Assembly: GCA_021811155.1 (NCBI GenBank)
Contig: JAJZPO010000026.1
Span: 1 to 34,901, forward strand
DNA: 34,901 nt
From: Bacillota bacterium
GTDB lineage: Bacteria > Bacillota > Desulfitobacteriia > Desulfitobacteriales > JAJXUE01
Direction of reading: 5' to 3'
The translations under genes and the position numbers were made by a program. The notes under the pieces are model-generated. The model was not told the DNA's origin, did no database searches, and saw only the letters and a list, made by a program, of their open reading frames with translations. Of the stretch, positions 16,441-25,520 are shown piece after piece (within the stretch, counting starts at the first letter, position 1; every line of letters begins with the position of its first letter).

Positions 16441-17871
16441 CTACGCTTTTCCGGCTTTCCTGCCCTTTTTACCCTTGCTTACAGGGGACTCCTGTTGCTC
16501 AGGCTCAGGTTCAGGCTCAGGCTCAGGTTCAGGTTCAGATTCAGGTTCAGATTCAGGTATAGATTCAGGTTCCCCATACTCCGAATACTCCCCATTTTCC
16601 TCTTCGTTATATTCCCCTTCGGCATATTCTCCTGCACCGAATTCTCCCTCAGCATATTCTCCCTGGTCGTATTCTCCGTCAGCGTACTCTCCCTCGTCGT
16701 ATTCCCCGTACTCACCCTCGCCATACTCTTCGCCGGAGTATTCTTCGTCGGAATATTCTCCTTCTACGTAATTTTCGTCGTAATATTCCTCCTCCAAGTA
16801 CTCTTCACCAAACTCATCGTAATATTGCTCCTGATACTGCTGAGCCTGGCTTTCGCTTTTGATATCTATCTTCCAGCCGGTCAGTTTAGCCGCCAGCCGG
16901 GCATTTTGGCCTTCTTTGCCAATGGCCAGGGATAGCTGGTAGTCCGGCACCACGACCTGAGCAATTTTTTCGTTTTCCCGCACATCTACTGAAAGTACTT
17001 TGGCCGGTGACAGGGCATTAGCGACAAACTTTTCCGGCTCCTGGGACCATTTGACGATATCAATTTTTTCCCCTTTCAACTCCGTGACTATGGTCTGAAC
17101 CCTCATGCCCTTTGGACCGACGCAGGCCCCAACCGGATCGACCTTCTCATCCCTCGAAGCTACCGCAATCTTGGAACGCGCCCCCGCCTCCCGGGCAACT
17201 GCCCTGATCTCAACCACGCCATCGAAAATCTCTGGCACCTCCAGTTCAAACAGGCGCTTCAACAAGCCGGGATGGGTGCGTGACACCAGAATCTGCGGAC
17301 CCTTGGTGGTTTTCTTGACTTCGACGATATAGGTCTTTACCCGGTCATTATGATGATAGCTTTCTCCAGGTATCTGCTCCTGGGGGCCAAGTACTGCTTC
17401 GGTTTTGCCCAAATCGATGAACACATTTTTTTGTTCTGTCCGCTGTACTGTACCGGTGACAATATCGCCTTCACGGTTAATATATTCATCATAGACAAGG
17501 CCTCTCTCCGCTTCCCTGATCCGCTGCACCACAACTTGTTTGGCAGTCTGGGCTGCAATGCGGCCAAAGTCGCGGGGAGTCACTTCGTATTCCACCACAT
17601 CACCCAACTCATAGTTGGGGTCAGATTTTCTGGCTTCTGCGAGGCTCACTTCAGCCCGGGGATCACTTACTTCCTCGCTCACTGTCTTACGGGCAAAAAC
17701 CTTGATTTCGCCGCTGGCCCGTTCGATATGCACCCGGACATTCTGCAGGGAGCCGAAATTCTTCTTATAAGCAGAGATAAGAGCTGCCTCTATGGCTTCC
17801 AACAGCACTTCAGCAGTAATCCCCTTTTGCTTTTCCAACTCCTGCAGGGCCTCAATAAACTCCATATTCAT
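16441..17871 (-). CDS. nusA: Transcription termination/antitermination factor NusA with a long acidic tail
   Basis: NusA binds RNA polymerase and nascent RNA to control pausing, termination and antitermination. The N-terminal RNAP-binding domain spans about 1-125, S1 about 134-198 ([21 protein letters not shown]), KH1 with [12 protein letters not shown] (about 238-250) and KH2 with [23 protein letters not shown] (about 315-338). Bacillus NusA ends soon after KH2 (about 371 aa), but here about 130 more residues follow. They are rich in Glu, Tyr, Gly and Asp, first as GEYxxGEY repeats and then as a PEPEPE run, and they end in a basic patch ([11 protein letters not shown]). The ATG follows GGAGGAAAGC. 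It is the second gene of the rimP operon. Confidence 0.96.
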   Translation of the reverse strand: MNMEFIEALQELEKQKGITAEVLLEAIEAALISAYKKNFGSLQNVRVHIERASGEIKVFARKTVSEEVSDPRAEVSLAEARKSDPNYELGDVVEYEVTPRDFGRIAAQTAKQVVVQRIREAERGLVYDEYINREGDIVTGTVQRTEQKNVFIDLGKTEAVLGPQEQIPGESYHHNDRVKTYIVEVKKTTKGPQILVSRTHPGLLKRLFELEVPEIFDGVVEIRAVAREAGARSKIAVASRDEKVDPVGACVGPKGMRVQTIVTELKGEKIDIVKWSQEPEKFVANALSPAKVLSVDVRENEKIAQVVVPDYQLSLAIGKEGQNARLAAKLTGWKIDIKSESQAQQYQEQYYDEFGEEYLEEEYYDENYVEGEYSDEEYSGEEYGEGEYGEYDEGEYADGEYDQGEYAEGEFGAGEYAEGEYNEEENGEYSEYGEPESIPESEPESEPEPEPEPEPEPEQQESPVSKGKKGRKAGKA

Positions 17872-17907
17872 TTTTTTGCTTTCCTCCTTATTCGATTGTA
17901 AACTAAC

Positions 17908-18363
17908 TTAATCTATCGCCAAGTGGGCCTTGCTGACCAAATCCCGGGGGATGGAGATTGTTTGCTCCTGGAACTCCAGCAGGATCCGGTCATTCTCCAG
18001 TCCCGCCAGGTAGCCGGTAAACTCCTTAAACCCCTGGTAGGGCGCAAAGGTATGGACTGTCACCAGTTCACCCTTGAACCTGGCAAAGTCAGCGTCCTTC
18101 TTCAGCGGTCTTTCCAGCCCCGGTGAGGATACCTCCAGCATATAGGCCTGGCTGATTGGGTCCGCCTGGTCCAACTTGGCACCAATGGCCTGGCTTACCC
18201 GCTGGCAGTCGTTCAGATCCACCCCGCCCTCCTTATCGATAAAAATCCTCAGATACCAATGAGAACCCTCTTTGACGTATTCAACATCAACCAGTTCCAA
18301 TCCCTGTTCTTCGATGCAGGGTTCCACCAGTGCTGCAACTTGTGCTTCAACCCGGCTTTTCAA
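17908..18363 (-). CDS. rimP: Ribosome maturation factor RimP
   Basis: RimP assists 30S assembly. The 151-residue sequence carries family hallmarks: CIEEQGLELVDVEYVKEGSHWYLRIFIDKEGGVDLNDCQRVSQAIGAKLD and LEVSSPGLERPLKKDADFARFKG, followed by a C-terminal SH3-like barrel. The start is TTG, with GGAAGGTGG 8 nt upstream. It heads the rimP-nusA-infB operon and has a well-formed promoter about 190 nt upstream, with a long structured leader between. Confidence 0.94.
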   Translation of the reverse strand: MKSRVEAQVAALVEPCIEEQGLELVDVEYVKEGSHWYLRIFIDKEGGVDLNDCQRVSQAIGAKLDQADPISQAYMLEVSSPGLERPLKKDADFARFKGELVTVHTFAPYQGFKEFTGYLAGLENDRILLEFQEQTISIPRDLVSKAHLAID

Positions 18364-18419
18364 AAGAAGAAACCACCTTCCCGGTTATCCTTAATTTCGT
18401 ATTTTACAGGGTGTTCCCT

Positions 18420-18433
18420 AAAAACTAGTTTTT
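18420..18433. promoter_or_regulatory. Palindrome in the rimP leader
   Basis: AAAAACTAGTTTTT is a perfect 14-nt palindrome inside the rimP leader, flanked by CAGGG...CCCTG. It may extend into a longer hairpin just before the ribosome site region. Function is unknown. Confidence 0.4.
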
Positions 18434-18482
18434 ATTGTGCCCTGCCAAAATATACCGTCCCGCTTAGGCAGCAGTAATATAA

Positions 18483-18506
18483 AAGAGCGGGTTGTTACCC
18501 ACTCTT
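18483..18506 (-). terminator. Terminator-like hairpin in the rimP operon leader
   Basis: On the minus strand AAGAGTGGGT pairs with ACCCGCTCTT (one G-T wobble, 4-nt loop) and is followed by TTATATT. It lies about 40-60 nt after the predicted start of transcription and upstream of rimP. That is the right place for attenuation rather than for ending polC transcription alone. Confidence 0.6.
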
Positions 18507-18550
18507 AATACCCGGGAGCAAAGTTGTTCACAGAAAAGTTAACCACGATT

Positions 18551-18579
18551 ATTATAACATGGTAAATCCTGATAGGCAA
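18551..18579 (-). promoter_or_regulatory. sigmaA-type promoter of the rimP-nusA-infB operon
   Basis: On the minus strand -35 TTGCCT (18579-18574, 4 of 6) and a perfect -10 TATAAT (18556-18551) are spaced by exactly 17 nt. Predicted transcription starts near 18544, giving a leader of about 180 nt. Confidence 0.85.
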
Positions 18580-18601
18580 GGGGGAAAATCGTAGGCATTC
18601 C

Positions 18602-18738
18602 TATTCAGAAGAAGTCAGGAGTCAGAAGTCAGAATTCAGAATAATTTAAGCGAGAAACTCCTGACTCATTCATCGCGTAGCGCTGCTGGGCGGCATGCAA
18701 AATTCTGACTCCTGACTTCTGTGTTCTGAATTCCGACC
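18602..18738. repeat. Intergenic inverted-repeat element, copy C
   Basis: The left arm CTATTCAGAAGAAGTCAGGA and the right arm ATTCTGACTCCTGACTTCTG form an imperfect inverted pair. The core contains GCGCTGCTGGGCGGCATGC. It fills the gap between the polC stop and the rimP promoter. Confidence 0.85.
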
Positions 18739-18753
18739 CCAGACTCGTACCTG

Positions 18754-21700
18754 CTAGAAGAGCGATATCTGATTCGTTTCCGGCAGATCCTTCAGACAGC
18801 CGTGGTTCTCGAGGATCTCGATGACCGTTTTGCTGAGTCTGGCATTGAGCCGCAGGTCTTCCACTGAACTGAAGGAAGATACCTCCCGGGCAGCCACTAT
18901 GGCATTTGCTGCTGCCTGGCCCAGACCCTGCAGGGCCGCAAAAGGCGGCCGCAGGCCCTTTGATGTCAGCTGAAACCGGGTGGCATCGGAGCTGAGCAGG
19001 TTGACGCGTTCCATTCCTATACCCCTGCAGTACATCTCCACCGCCAGTTCCAGAATGGTGACAAGATTTTTTTCCTTGGCTGAAGCATCATTGCCCTTGC
19101 GTTCAATCTCTTCGATTTTGCGTTTGCAGGCATGGAGCCCTTGACAAATCAAATCAGCATCAAATTCATCAGCTCTGACCGTAAAAAAAGTGGCGTAAAA
19201 AGCTGCCGGGTAATAGACCTTAAACCAGGCAATGCGGAAAGCCATTGTGACATAAGCTACGGCATGGGCCTTGGGGAACATGTACTTAATCTTCAGGCAG
19301 GAATCAATATACCACTCGGGTACCCCTTTTGATTTCATCTCCTCGATGTCATCTTCTTTGAGGCCCTTGCCCTTGCGCACACCTTCCATGATCTTAAAAG
19401 CCCTGCCCGGCTCCAGTCCCTTGTAAATCAAGTAAACCATGATGTCATCACGGCAGGCAATAATCTTGGAAATTCCGGCAGTCCCGCTGCGCACCAGTTC
19501 TTGGGCGTTGCCCAACCACACATCGGTGCCGTGGGACAAGCCGGAGATCCGCACCAGGTCCGAAAAAGTCCTGGGTTTGGTGTCTTCCAGCATTTGGCGC
19601 ACGAATTTCGTGCCAAACTCCGGAATGCCGTAGGTCCCGGTCTTGGAATCAATTTCCTCAGGGCTAACCCTCAGGGCCTCAGGGGAAGAAAACAGGGACA
19701 TTGTCTTTTGGTCATCCAGAGGAATTTTCTTGGCGTCAACCCCTGTAAGGTCTTCCAGCATCTTAATAACTGTCGGGTCGTCGTGCCCCAGAATATCCAG
19801 CTTCACCAGACGGCCCGAGATGGAGTGGTAATCGAAGTGAGTGGTTATTGTTTCGGATTTGGCGTCATCCGCGGGGCGCTGCAGCGGTGTAAAATCGTGC
19901 ACATCACACTCTTTCGGGATGACCATCAAACCGCCGGGGTGCTGTCCGGTGGTGCGCTTGACCCCTGTGCAGCCTGTCACCAGCCTGTTCATATGGGCTG
20001 TGCGGACCCTGACTCCCCGTTCATCCAGATAATTTTTCACAAAGCCAAAGGCTGTCTTATCGGCTATGGTGGCAATCGTACCGGCGCGGAAGACGTTCTC
20101 CTTGCCAAACAGTTCTTCCGTATATTTGTGGGCGCGCGGCTGGTAATCGCCTGAGAAGTTCAGGTCAATATCAGGAACCTTGTCCCCCTTAAAACCAAGG
20201 AAAGTCTCAAACGGAATATCATGTCCGTCCTTGTCCAGTCTCGAGCCGCAAACCGGACAGTTCTTATCCGGCAGGTCGGCTCCGGAACCGTAGGACCCGT
20301 CGTCAATGAATTCACTGTGCCGGCAGTTGCCGCAGCGGTAATGGGGTGACAGAGGGTTGACCTCCGTAATTCCGGTGAAGGTCGCCACCAGGGATGAACC
20401 GACGGAACCCCGCGAACCTACCAGATAACCGTCTTCGTTTGATTTTTTCACGAGCAGATGCGCAATCAGGTAGAGTACAGAAAATCCATTATTGATGATG
20501 GAATTGAGCTCCTTGTCAATCCGCTTTTGCACTGCTTCCGGCAGGGGGTCTCCGTACAGTTCCCTCGCCCTGGACCAGCTCATGCTTTGAATTTGGTCTT
20601 CGGCCCCTGGGATGACCGGAGAAAAGAGGTCATCAGGAAAAGGCTTCATCTGTTCCACTTGTTCTGCAATGGCCCTTGTGTTAGAGACTACTACCTCCAT
20701 GGCTTTCTTCTCGCCTAAATAGCTGAACTCCGCCAGCATTTCAGCGGTAGTTTTAAAATAAAGCGGAGCTTGGTTGTCAGCATCTTCAAAGCCCTTGCCC
20801 GCCATTAAGATGCGCCGGTAGATCTCGTCCTCAGGGTCCAGAAAATGCACATCTCCGGTGGCCACAACCGGTATGCCAAGTTCATCAGCGAGGCTAACGA
20901 CTGTCCTGTTGATATCCCTTAAGCCTTCGATTGACTCAAATTTGCCGTTGGTCAGCAGAAACTGGTTGTTGCCTGTGGGCTGTATTTCGAGGTAGTCATA
21001 AAAGCTGGCGATTCCCAACAACTCCTCACGCCCTGCTCCGTCAAGGTAAGCCCTGATCAATTCTCCGGCTTCGCAGGCCGAACCTATAATCAGACCCTCC
21101 CGCAACGACTGGATGAGACTTTTTGGCATCCGGGGCGTGCGGTGGTAATAGGTCAGGTGAGATTGGGTAATCAGTTGGTAGAGGTTGTATAAGCCCTTGG
21201 GGTTTTTAGCCAGCAGGATGCAGTGTCTGGACTTTCTCTGTTCCAGCGGCACATCAAAAGCCGGATCATCATCCACCAGATAGCACTCCACCCCATAAAT
21301 CAGCTTGATTCCTGCTTTTTGGGCGCTCTCTATGGCTTCGGGAAAAGCCTGTACCACTCCGTGGTCTGTAATGGCGAGAGCCGGATGGCCCCACATGGCC
21401 GCGCGTTTGATCAGGGCAGAAACGCTGCTGACGCCGTCCATGGAGGACATTTTCGTATGGAGGTGGAGTTCTACCCGCTTTTCCTCGGCTTCATCCAGGC
21501 GTACAACCGGTGTCACCTGCATAATGTCCCTGGCCATCAGTGTTAATTCCTGGGAAAATTTGTCATGTTGGACAGGACCTCTGACCTTGACCCAGATTCT
21601 GTCGCGAAGAGCGCCGGATTCACTCAGAGTCCCGCCTTCTTCCTCAAAAATCTTGACCGAAATCGAGTCTGTGTTGTCAGAGATGTTGAAAGTCAGCAGG

Positions 21701-22437
21701 GTTCTGCCGCTTTTCAGGTTGCGGCTTTCCAAGCCAAAAATCTCGCCCTGGACAATTAACAGTTTTTCCTCGTCCTGCACTTCCCGCAAAGGCACTGGCT
21801 CTCCCTTGAACGCCCGGCCGAAGATCGCCTCGTCTTTTGTCTTAGGCTTGGAGACGGGTTTATCTTCCTCCTGGCGGATTTGTGCCAGGAGCTGCTGTTC
21901 AACTTCCATGGCTTGGGAGATTATTTCCTCCGGCTTGGCAGCGCTTGGGTCAAGCTCCAGCCTGACCTCTGCCTCCAGTCCGAAGCTGTGACGCAGGTGC
22001 CTTTTGATCAGGGTTCCGCAGCCCTTGGCTTGCAAGTGGTGCAGGCTAACCTCATTGGCAACGCGGACATGCAGGGCCGTTCCCTGCACCTGGCACGCGG
22101 CGCCGGCCAGGGCAGGCAGGCTCCTGGCCAATTCCGCTATAACCTTGTCCCAGTGTTGATCAAACAGGGTTTCCAGGCTGGCTCCCCAGCCTTCATAACG
22201 GGGCACAATATCCACACTCTTGATGCCCTGAACCAGGGAACACAGATTGGCGGCCAGTTTGTCCAGTTCACCGGGGTGGACGATTTCCGCCAAAGCGAGA
22301 TAAACAACCCACTTTCCCTGGCTCTTAATCAGTTCCACCCTTTGCACACTGCCCTGGCGCAGGACCTTGGCGACTCCCGGGTTAAAACTTTCCCACTCTA
22401 TGGCATTAATCATGGCAAGGCTGGCGCCTTTGTTCAC
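18754..22437 (-). CDS. polC: DNA polymerase III PolC-type alpha subunit lacking the exonuclease domain
   Basis: PolC is the main replicative polymerase of low-GC Gram-positives. Visible in order are N-terminal and OB domains (to about 310), PHP (about 318-590), the palm with VPDIDLNFSGDYQ, a zinc module (YRCGNCRHSEF...NCPVCGS), KLDILGHDDPT, fingers, and a beta-binding-type C-terminus (NQISLF). In Bacillus a DnaQ-like exonuclease of about 170 residues is inserted in PHP after the GxExxLVDD segment. Here GVECYLVDDD runs within about 15 residues into RHCILLAKNPKGLYN, and no FDxET motif exists, so the exonuclease is absent. PHP metal ligands look complete. The length is about 1227 aa versus about 1430 usual. 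I chose the GTG at 22437 (GGGGGG upstream); ATG 22413 is also possible. Confidence 0.95.
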   Translation of the reverse strand: MNKGASLAMINAIEWESFNPGVAKVLRQGSVQRVELIKSQGKWVVYLALAEIVHPGELDKLAANLCSLVQGIKSVDIVPRYEGWGASLETLFDQHWDKVIAELARSLPALAGAACQVQGTALHVRVANEVSLHHLQAKGCGTLIKRHLRHSFGLEAEVRLELDPSAAKPEEIISQAMEVEQQLLAQIRQEEDKPVSKPKTKDEAIFGRAFKGEPVPLREVQDEEKLLIVQGEIFGLESRNLKSGRTLLTFNISDNTDSISVKIFEEEGGTLSESGALRDRIWVKVRGPVQHDKFSQELTLMARDIMQVTPVVRLDEAEEKRVELHLHTKMSSMDGVSSVSALIKRAAMWGHPALAITDHGVVQAFPEAIESAQKAGIKLIYGVECYLVDDDPAFDVPLEQRKSRHCILLAKNPKGLYNLYQLITQSHLTYYHRTPRMPKSLIQSLREGLIIGSACEAGELIRAYLDGAGREELLGIASFYDYLEIQPTGNNQFLLTNGKFESIEGLRDINRTVVSLADELGIPVVATGDVHFLDPEDEIYRRILMAGKGFEDADNQAPLYFKTTAEMLAEFSYLGEKKAMEVVVSNTRAIAEQVEQMKPFPDDLFSPVIPGAEDQIQSMSWSRARELYGDPLPEAVQKRIDKELNSIINNGFSVLYLIAHLLVKKSNEDGYLVGSRGSVGSSLVATFTGITEVNPLSPHYRCGNCRHSEFIDDGSYGSGADLPDKNCPVCGSRLDKDGHDIPFETFLGFKGDKVPDIDLNFSGDYQPRAHKYTEELFGKENVFRAGTIATIADKTAFGFVKNYLDERGVRVRTAHMNRLVTGCTGVKRTTGQHPGGLMVIPKECDVHDFTPLQRPADDAKSETITTHFDYHSISGRLVKLDILGHDDPTVIKMLEDLTGVDAKKIPLDDQKTMSLFSSPEALRVSPEEIDSKTGTYGIPEFGTKFVRQMLEDTKPRTFSDLVRISGLSHGTDVWLGNAQELVRSGTAGISKIIACRDDIMVYLIYKGLEPGRAFKIMEGVRKGKGLKEDDIEEMKSKGVPEWYIDSCLKIKYMFPKAHAVAYVTMAFRIAWFKVYYPAAFYATFFTVRADEFDADLICQGLHACKRKIEEIERKGNDASAKEKNLVTILELAVEMYCRGIGMERVNLLSSDATRFQLTSKGLRPPFAALQGLGQAAANAIVAAREVSSFSSVEDLRLNARLSKTVIEILENHGCLKDLPETNQISLF

Positions 22438-22603
22438 ATTGATCCCCCCCAATAACGCTGCACCCGAGACAGACCAAAACGTGCGTGCGGAATCCGGCAG
22501 ATTTCTTGACAACCTGCCGTTCCAGACCGATCAGCCCTCCCAGTACCCCTGCCAGCAACAGCCTGATGAAAATGTCGAGAGTGCTTAAGACTTGAATTGT
22601 CAA
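22406..22603 (-). pseudogene. Truncated MgtC/SapB-family remnant
   Basis: From a TTG at 22603, with GGGAGGGG upstream, the frame reads a clear MgtC-family N-terminus: STLDIFIRLLLAGVLGGLIGLERQ, then SAGFRTHVLVCLG. MgtC proteins continue for over 100 more residues with further membrane helices. Here homology stops after about 50 residues (near 22451), and the frame runs out within unrelated sequence that overlaps the polC start. It therefore looks like a 5' remnant left by deletion. It lies between proS and polC and may still be translated into polC. Confidence 0.7.
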
Positions 22604-22689
22604 ACCCTGTCCCCTCCCGCGCCGCACCGGGCAGCATCGATTTAGGGTAGAAGTGGGAGTATCACGGTTGGATGAACCCCGCGCCGGCG

Positions 22690-24402
22690 TTAAATTGACA
22701 GGTCGATGATACGCTGGAGGTATGCTGCAGCCTCACCCGCAGGAATCAGCTCCACCTCGCCGCTGTGCCGGGATTTAATCTCCACTTTCCCCTCCTGCAG
22801 GGTTTTGGCTCCAACTGTTACCCGCAGCGGATAGCCAATCAGGTCGGCGTCTTTGAACTTTACGCCAGGGCGCTCGTCCCTGTCGTCAATCACCGCTTCC
22901 ACACCCAATGCCTGCAACTCCTGATAAAGCTTTTCTGCCGCTTCCGCGACCGCCTGGTCTTTCACACTGACCGGAACAACGATTACCTGAAAGGGTGCAA
23001 TGGGCATGGGCCATTTTATGCCGTCTGCATCATGGTTTTGCTCGATTGCAGCCGCCATGGTCCGGGTTACGCCAATTCCGTAACAACCCATAACCATCAA
23101 CTTCTCTTTGCCGTTTTCATCCAGATACTTTGCGTCCATTGCCTTGCTGTACTTGGTTCCCAGGTTGAAAACCTGGCCCACCTCGATACCTCGGGCTGCC
23201 AGCAGCGGTTGACCGCACTTGGGACACGGCTCGCCTGCTTCAACGGTGCGCAAGTCCGCCACCCTGTCGATTGTGAAATCCCGGCCTGGATTTACTCCGG
23301 TAAGGTGGTGCCCTGTCTTATTGGCTCCGGTTATGGCGTTAACCATCAAAGGAACCTCCGCATCGGCGAGGATTTCAACGGTTACCCCGACCGGTCCCAC
23401 ATACCCCGTCTCACAGCCGCAAAGAGCCTCGACAACTTCAGACGATGCCAATTCCAGCTTTAACGGTCCGCCCAGGAAGTTGCCCAGTTTAATCTCATTT
23501 ACTTCCCGGTCCCCTCTGACCAATACCATTACCACACGTTCATCAGCTTGGTAAACCAGGGTCTTGATCAGCTGCTCCGCACTCGTCTTGAGAAACCTGA
23601 TCAGGCTTTCGATGGTCTTGCTGCCTGGAGTAGAGACCAAGGCAGTTTCGCTCGGACGTTCAGTTGCCGCTGCAGGTTTTGGGCTGCATTCGGCTCTTTC
23701 TACGTTGGCAGCGTAATCGCACTCGGAACAGTAAACAACCGCCGCCTCACCTGACTCTGCCAGGACCATAAATTCGTGTGTTCCACCGCTCCCGCCTATG
23801 GCGCCCGCATCGGCCAATACGGGACGGAAAGTAAGCCCACACCTTGTAAACACGCGCGTATAGGCATCGTACATTTTGCGGTAGCTTTCCTGAGCTCCCG
23901 CTTCGTCCCGGTCAAACGAGTAGAGGTCCTTCATAATGAATTCCCGCCCGCGCATCAGGCCGAACCTGGGACGCCGTTCATCCCTGTATTTATTTTGGAT
24001 CTGGTACAGGAGGAGAGGAAGCTGTTTGTACGACCTGATTTCTCCCCGCACCAAGTCAGTGGTGATTTCTTCGTGGGTGGGTCCTAAGCAGAATTCCCGC
24101 TGGTGCCTGTCTCTAAGGCGGAACATTTCATCGCCGTAGACATCCCACCTGCCCGTTTCCTTCCACAGCTCAGCCGGCTGGACTATGGGAAGCAAAACTT
24201 CCTGCCCCCCCTTGGCGTCCATTTCCTCCCTAACAATGCGGGAAATTTTCTGAATCACCCGCGTGGCAAGAGGCAGGTAGGTATAAATTCCGGCAGCCGC
24301 TTTGCGGATAAACCCGGCCCGGACCATCAGCTGGTGGCTTACGACTTCAGCTTCGGCAGGAGTTTCTCTTAAGGTCGGAATCAAGAGTTGACTGACTCGC
24401 AT
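22690..24402 (-). CDS. proS: Prolyl-tRNA synthetase (bacterial type with editing insertion)
   Basis: ProRS charges tRNA-Pro with proline. It is a class II synthetase of about 570 residues. Motif 2 is seen as [25 protein letters not shown] and motif 3 as [18 protein letters not shown]. Between them sits a YbaK-like editing insertion (about residues 225-385, with [15 protein letters not shown] and [15 protein letters not shown]), which clears mischarged Ala-tRNA-Pro. The C-terminal anticodon-binding domain follows ([13 protein letters not shown]...[22 protein letters not shown]). I chose the ATG at 24402 ([13 protein letters not shown]), with AAAGGGGAAATC upstream. The track start adds 38 spurious residues overlapping ispG. 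It lies 37 nt after ispG. Confidence 0.97.
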   Translation of the reverse strand: MRVSQLLIPTLRETPAEAEVVSHQLMVRAGFIRKAAAGIYTYLPLATRVIQKISRIVREEMDAKGGQEVLLPIVQPAELWKETGRWDVYGDEMFRLRDRHQREFCLGPTHEEITTDLVRGEIRSYKQLPLLLYQIQNKYRDERRPRFGLMRGREFIMKDLYSFDRDEAGAQESYRKMYDAYTRVFTRCGLTFRPVLADAGAIGGSGGTHEFMVLAESGEAAVVYCSECDYAANVERAECSPKPAAATERPSETALVSTPGSKTIESLIRFLKTSAEQLIKTLVYQADERVVMVLVRGDREVNEIKLGNFLGGPLKLELASSEVVEALCGCETGYVGPVGVTVEILADAEVPLMVNAITGANKTGHHLTGVNPGRDFTIDRVADLRTVEAGEPCPKCGQPLLAARGIEVGQVFNLGTKYSKAMDAKYLDENGKEKLMVMGCYGIGVTRTMAAAIEQNHDADGIKWPMPIAPFQVIVVPVSVKDQAVAEAAEKLYQELQALGVEAVIDDRDERPGVKFKDADLIGYPLRVTVGAKTLQEGKVEIKSRHSGEVELIPAGEAAAYLQRIIDLSI

Positions 24403-24439
24403 TAAATGATTTCCCCTTTGCTTTATTTGTTGCCGTTTC

Positions 24440-25510
24440 TCACGGTTCCCGCTCCAATTGATCGATATACTTAAACAGCGTTTCCAGCAATTGGCCTTCC
24501 GGGACCTTGGCCACAACTTCTCCTTTGCGGAAGACCAGACCTACTCCGTTGCCGCCGGCAATACCGATATCTGCTTCCCTGGCTTCCCCCGGCCCATTCA
24601 CGACACAGCCCATAACCGCAACCTTTAAAGGCTTGTCCACAGACTGCAGTCTTTCTTCCACTTTTTCCGCCAAGGGAGCCAGGTTAATCTGGCAGCGGCC
24701 GCAGGTAGGACAGGAAACTATTTCCGCCCCCCTCTGCCGCAATCCGAGGGACTTAAGTATTTCATAGGCCACGCCGATTTCCGGTGCCGGGTCGCCCGTA
24801 AGGGATACTCTGACAGTGTCCCCTATGCCCTCCGCCAGGAGGGTGCCTATGCCCACTGCCGACTTGATAGTTCCGGAGCGCACAGTTCCCGCTTCGGTTA
24901 CTCCCAGGTGCAGGGGATATTCAACCTCTCCTGCAAGCAGCCTGTAAGCTTCAATCATGAGCGGCACATGCGATGCCTTGAGTGAGACCTTTATCAGCCG
25001 GAAATCCAGGTCTTCCAGTAATCTGATGTGCCCCAGGGCGCTCTCCGCCATTCCCCTCGCGCTGGGGCCCTGGTACTTGGCCAGGAGCTCTTTTTCCAGC
25101 GATCCCGCGTTAACACCGATACGGATTGGAATTTGGCGTTCTTTGGCCGCCTTCACGACCTCCTTGACCTTCCATGCCTCACCGATGTTGCCCGGGTTCA
25201 GGCGCAAGCCGTCAACACCGTTTGCCAGGGCCTCCAGGGCCAGGCGGTAATCGAAGTGGATGTCAGCGATTAGCGGCAGAGGCGAGTGAGCCTTAATTTC
25301 CTTCAGCGTCCCGGCTGCCTGGGAATCCACCACAGCGAGTCTGACCACCTCGCAGCCCGCGGCTGCCAGGGCGCCAATCTGGCTGAGCGTCGCCATTACA
25401 TCCCGGGTATCGGTATTGGTCATAGATTGAACAACGACCGGCGCACCACCCCCGATTAATACCGGACCAACCCTGACCTGCAGGGACTTTCTCCGCTTAA
25501 TCTCTGCCAT
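24440..25510 (-). CDS. ispG: (E)-4-hydroxy-3-methylbut-2-enyl-diphosphate synthase
   Basis: IspG (GcpE) reduces MEcPP to HMBPP in the MEP isoprenoid pathway using a [4Fe-4S] cluster and electrons from ferredoxin or flavodoxin. The TIM-barrel part contains [23 protein letters not shown] and LRLNPGNIG. The cluster-binding C-terminal part shows SCPTCGRC and [12 protein letters not shown], giving the three Cys ligands and the Glu. Length of about 356 is normal. I chose ATG 25510, which follows GAGGGAGGAGCC and overlaps the spacing after the rseP stop. dxr, the second MEP enzyme in the window, is two genes upstream, so isoprenoid precursor synthesis is clustered here. Confidence 0.97.
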   Translation of the reverse strand: MAEIKRRKSLQVRVGPVLIGGGAPVVVQSMTNTDTRDVMATLSQIGALAAAGCEVVRLAVVDSQAAGTLKEIKAHSPLPLIADIHFDYRLALEALANGVDGLRLNPGNIGEAWKVKEVVKAAKERQIPIRIGVNAGSLEKELLAKYQGPSARGMAESALGHIRLLEDLDFRLIKVSLKASHVPLMIEAYRLLAGEVEYPLHLGVTEAGTVRSGTIKSAVGIGTLLAEGIGDTVRVSLTGDPAPEIGVAYEILKSLGLRQRGAEIVSCPTCGRCQINLAPLAEKVEERLQSVDKPLKVAVMGCVVNGPGEAREADIGIAGGNGVGLVFRKGEVVAKVPEGQLLETLFKYIDQLEREP

Positions 25511-25520
25511 GGCTCCTCCC

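Noticed and set aside
24403-24516. N-terminal extension of proS in the ORF track
   Set aside because: It overlaps the ispG 3' end and reads unrelated sequence; [13 protein letters not shown] is the family start.
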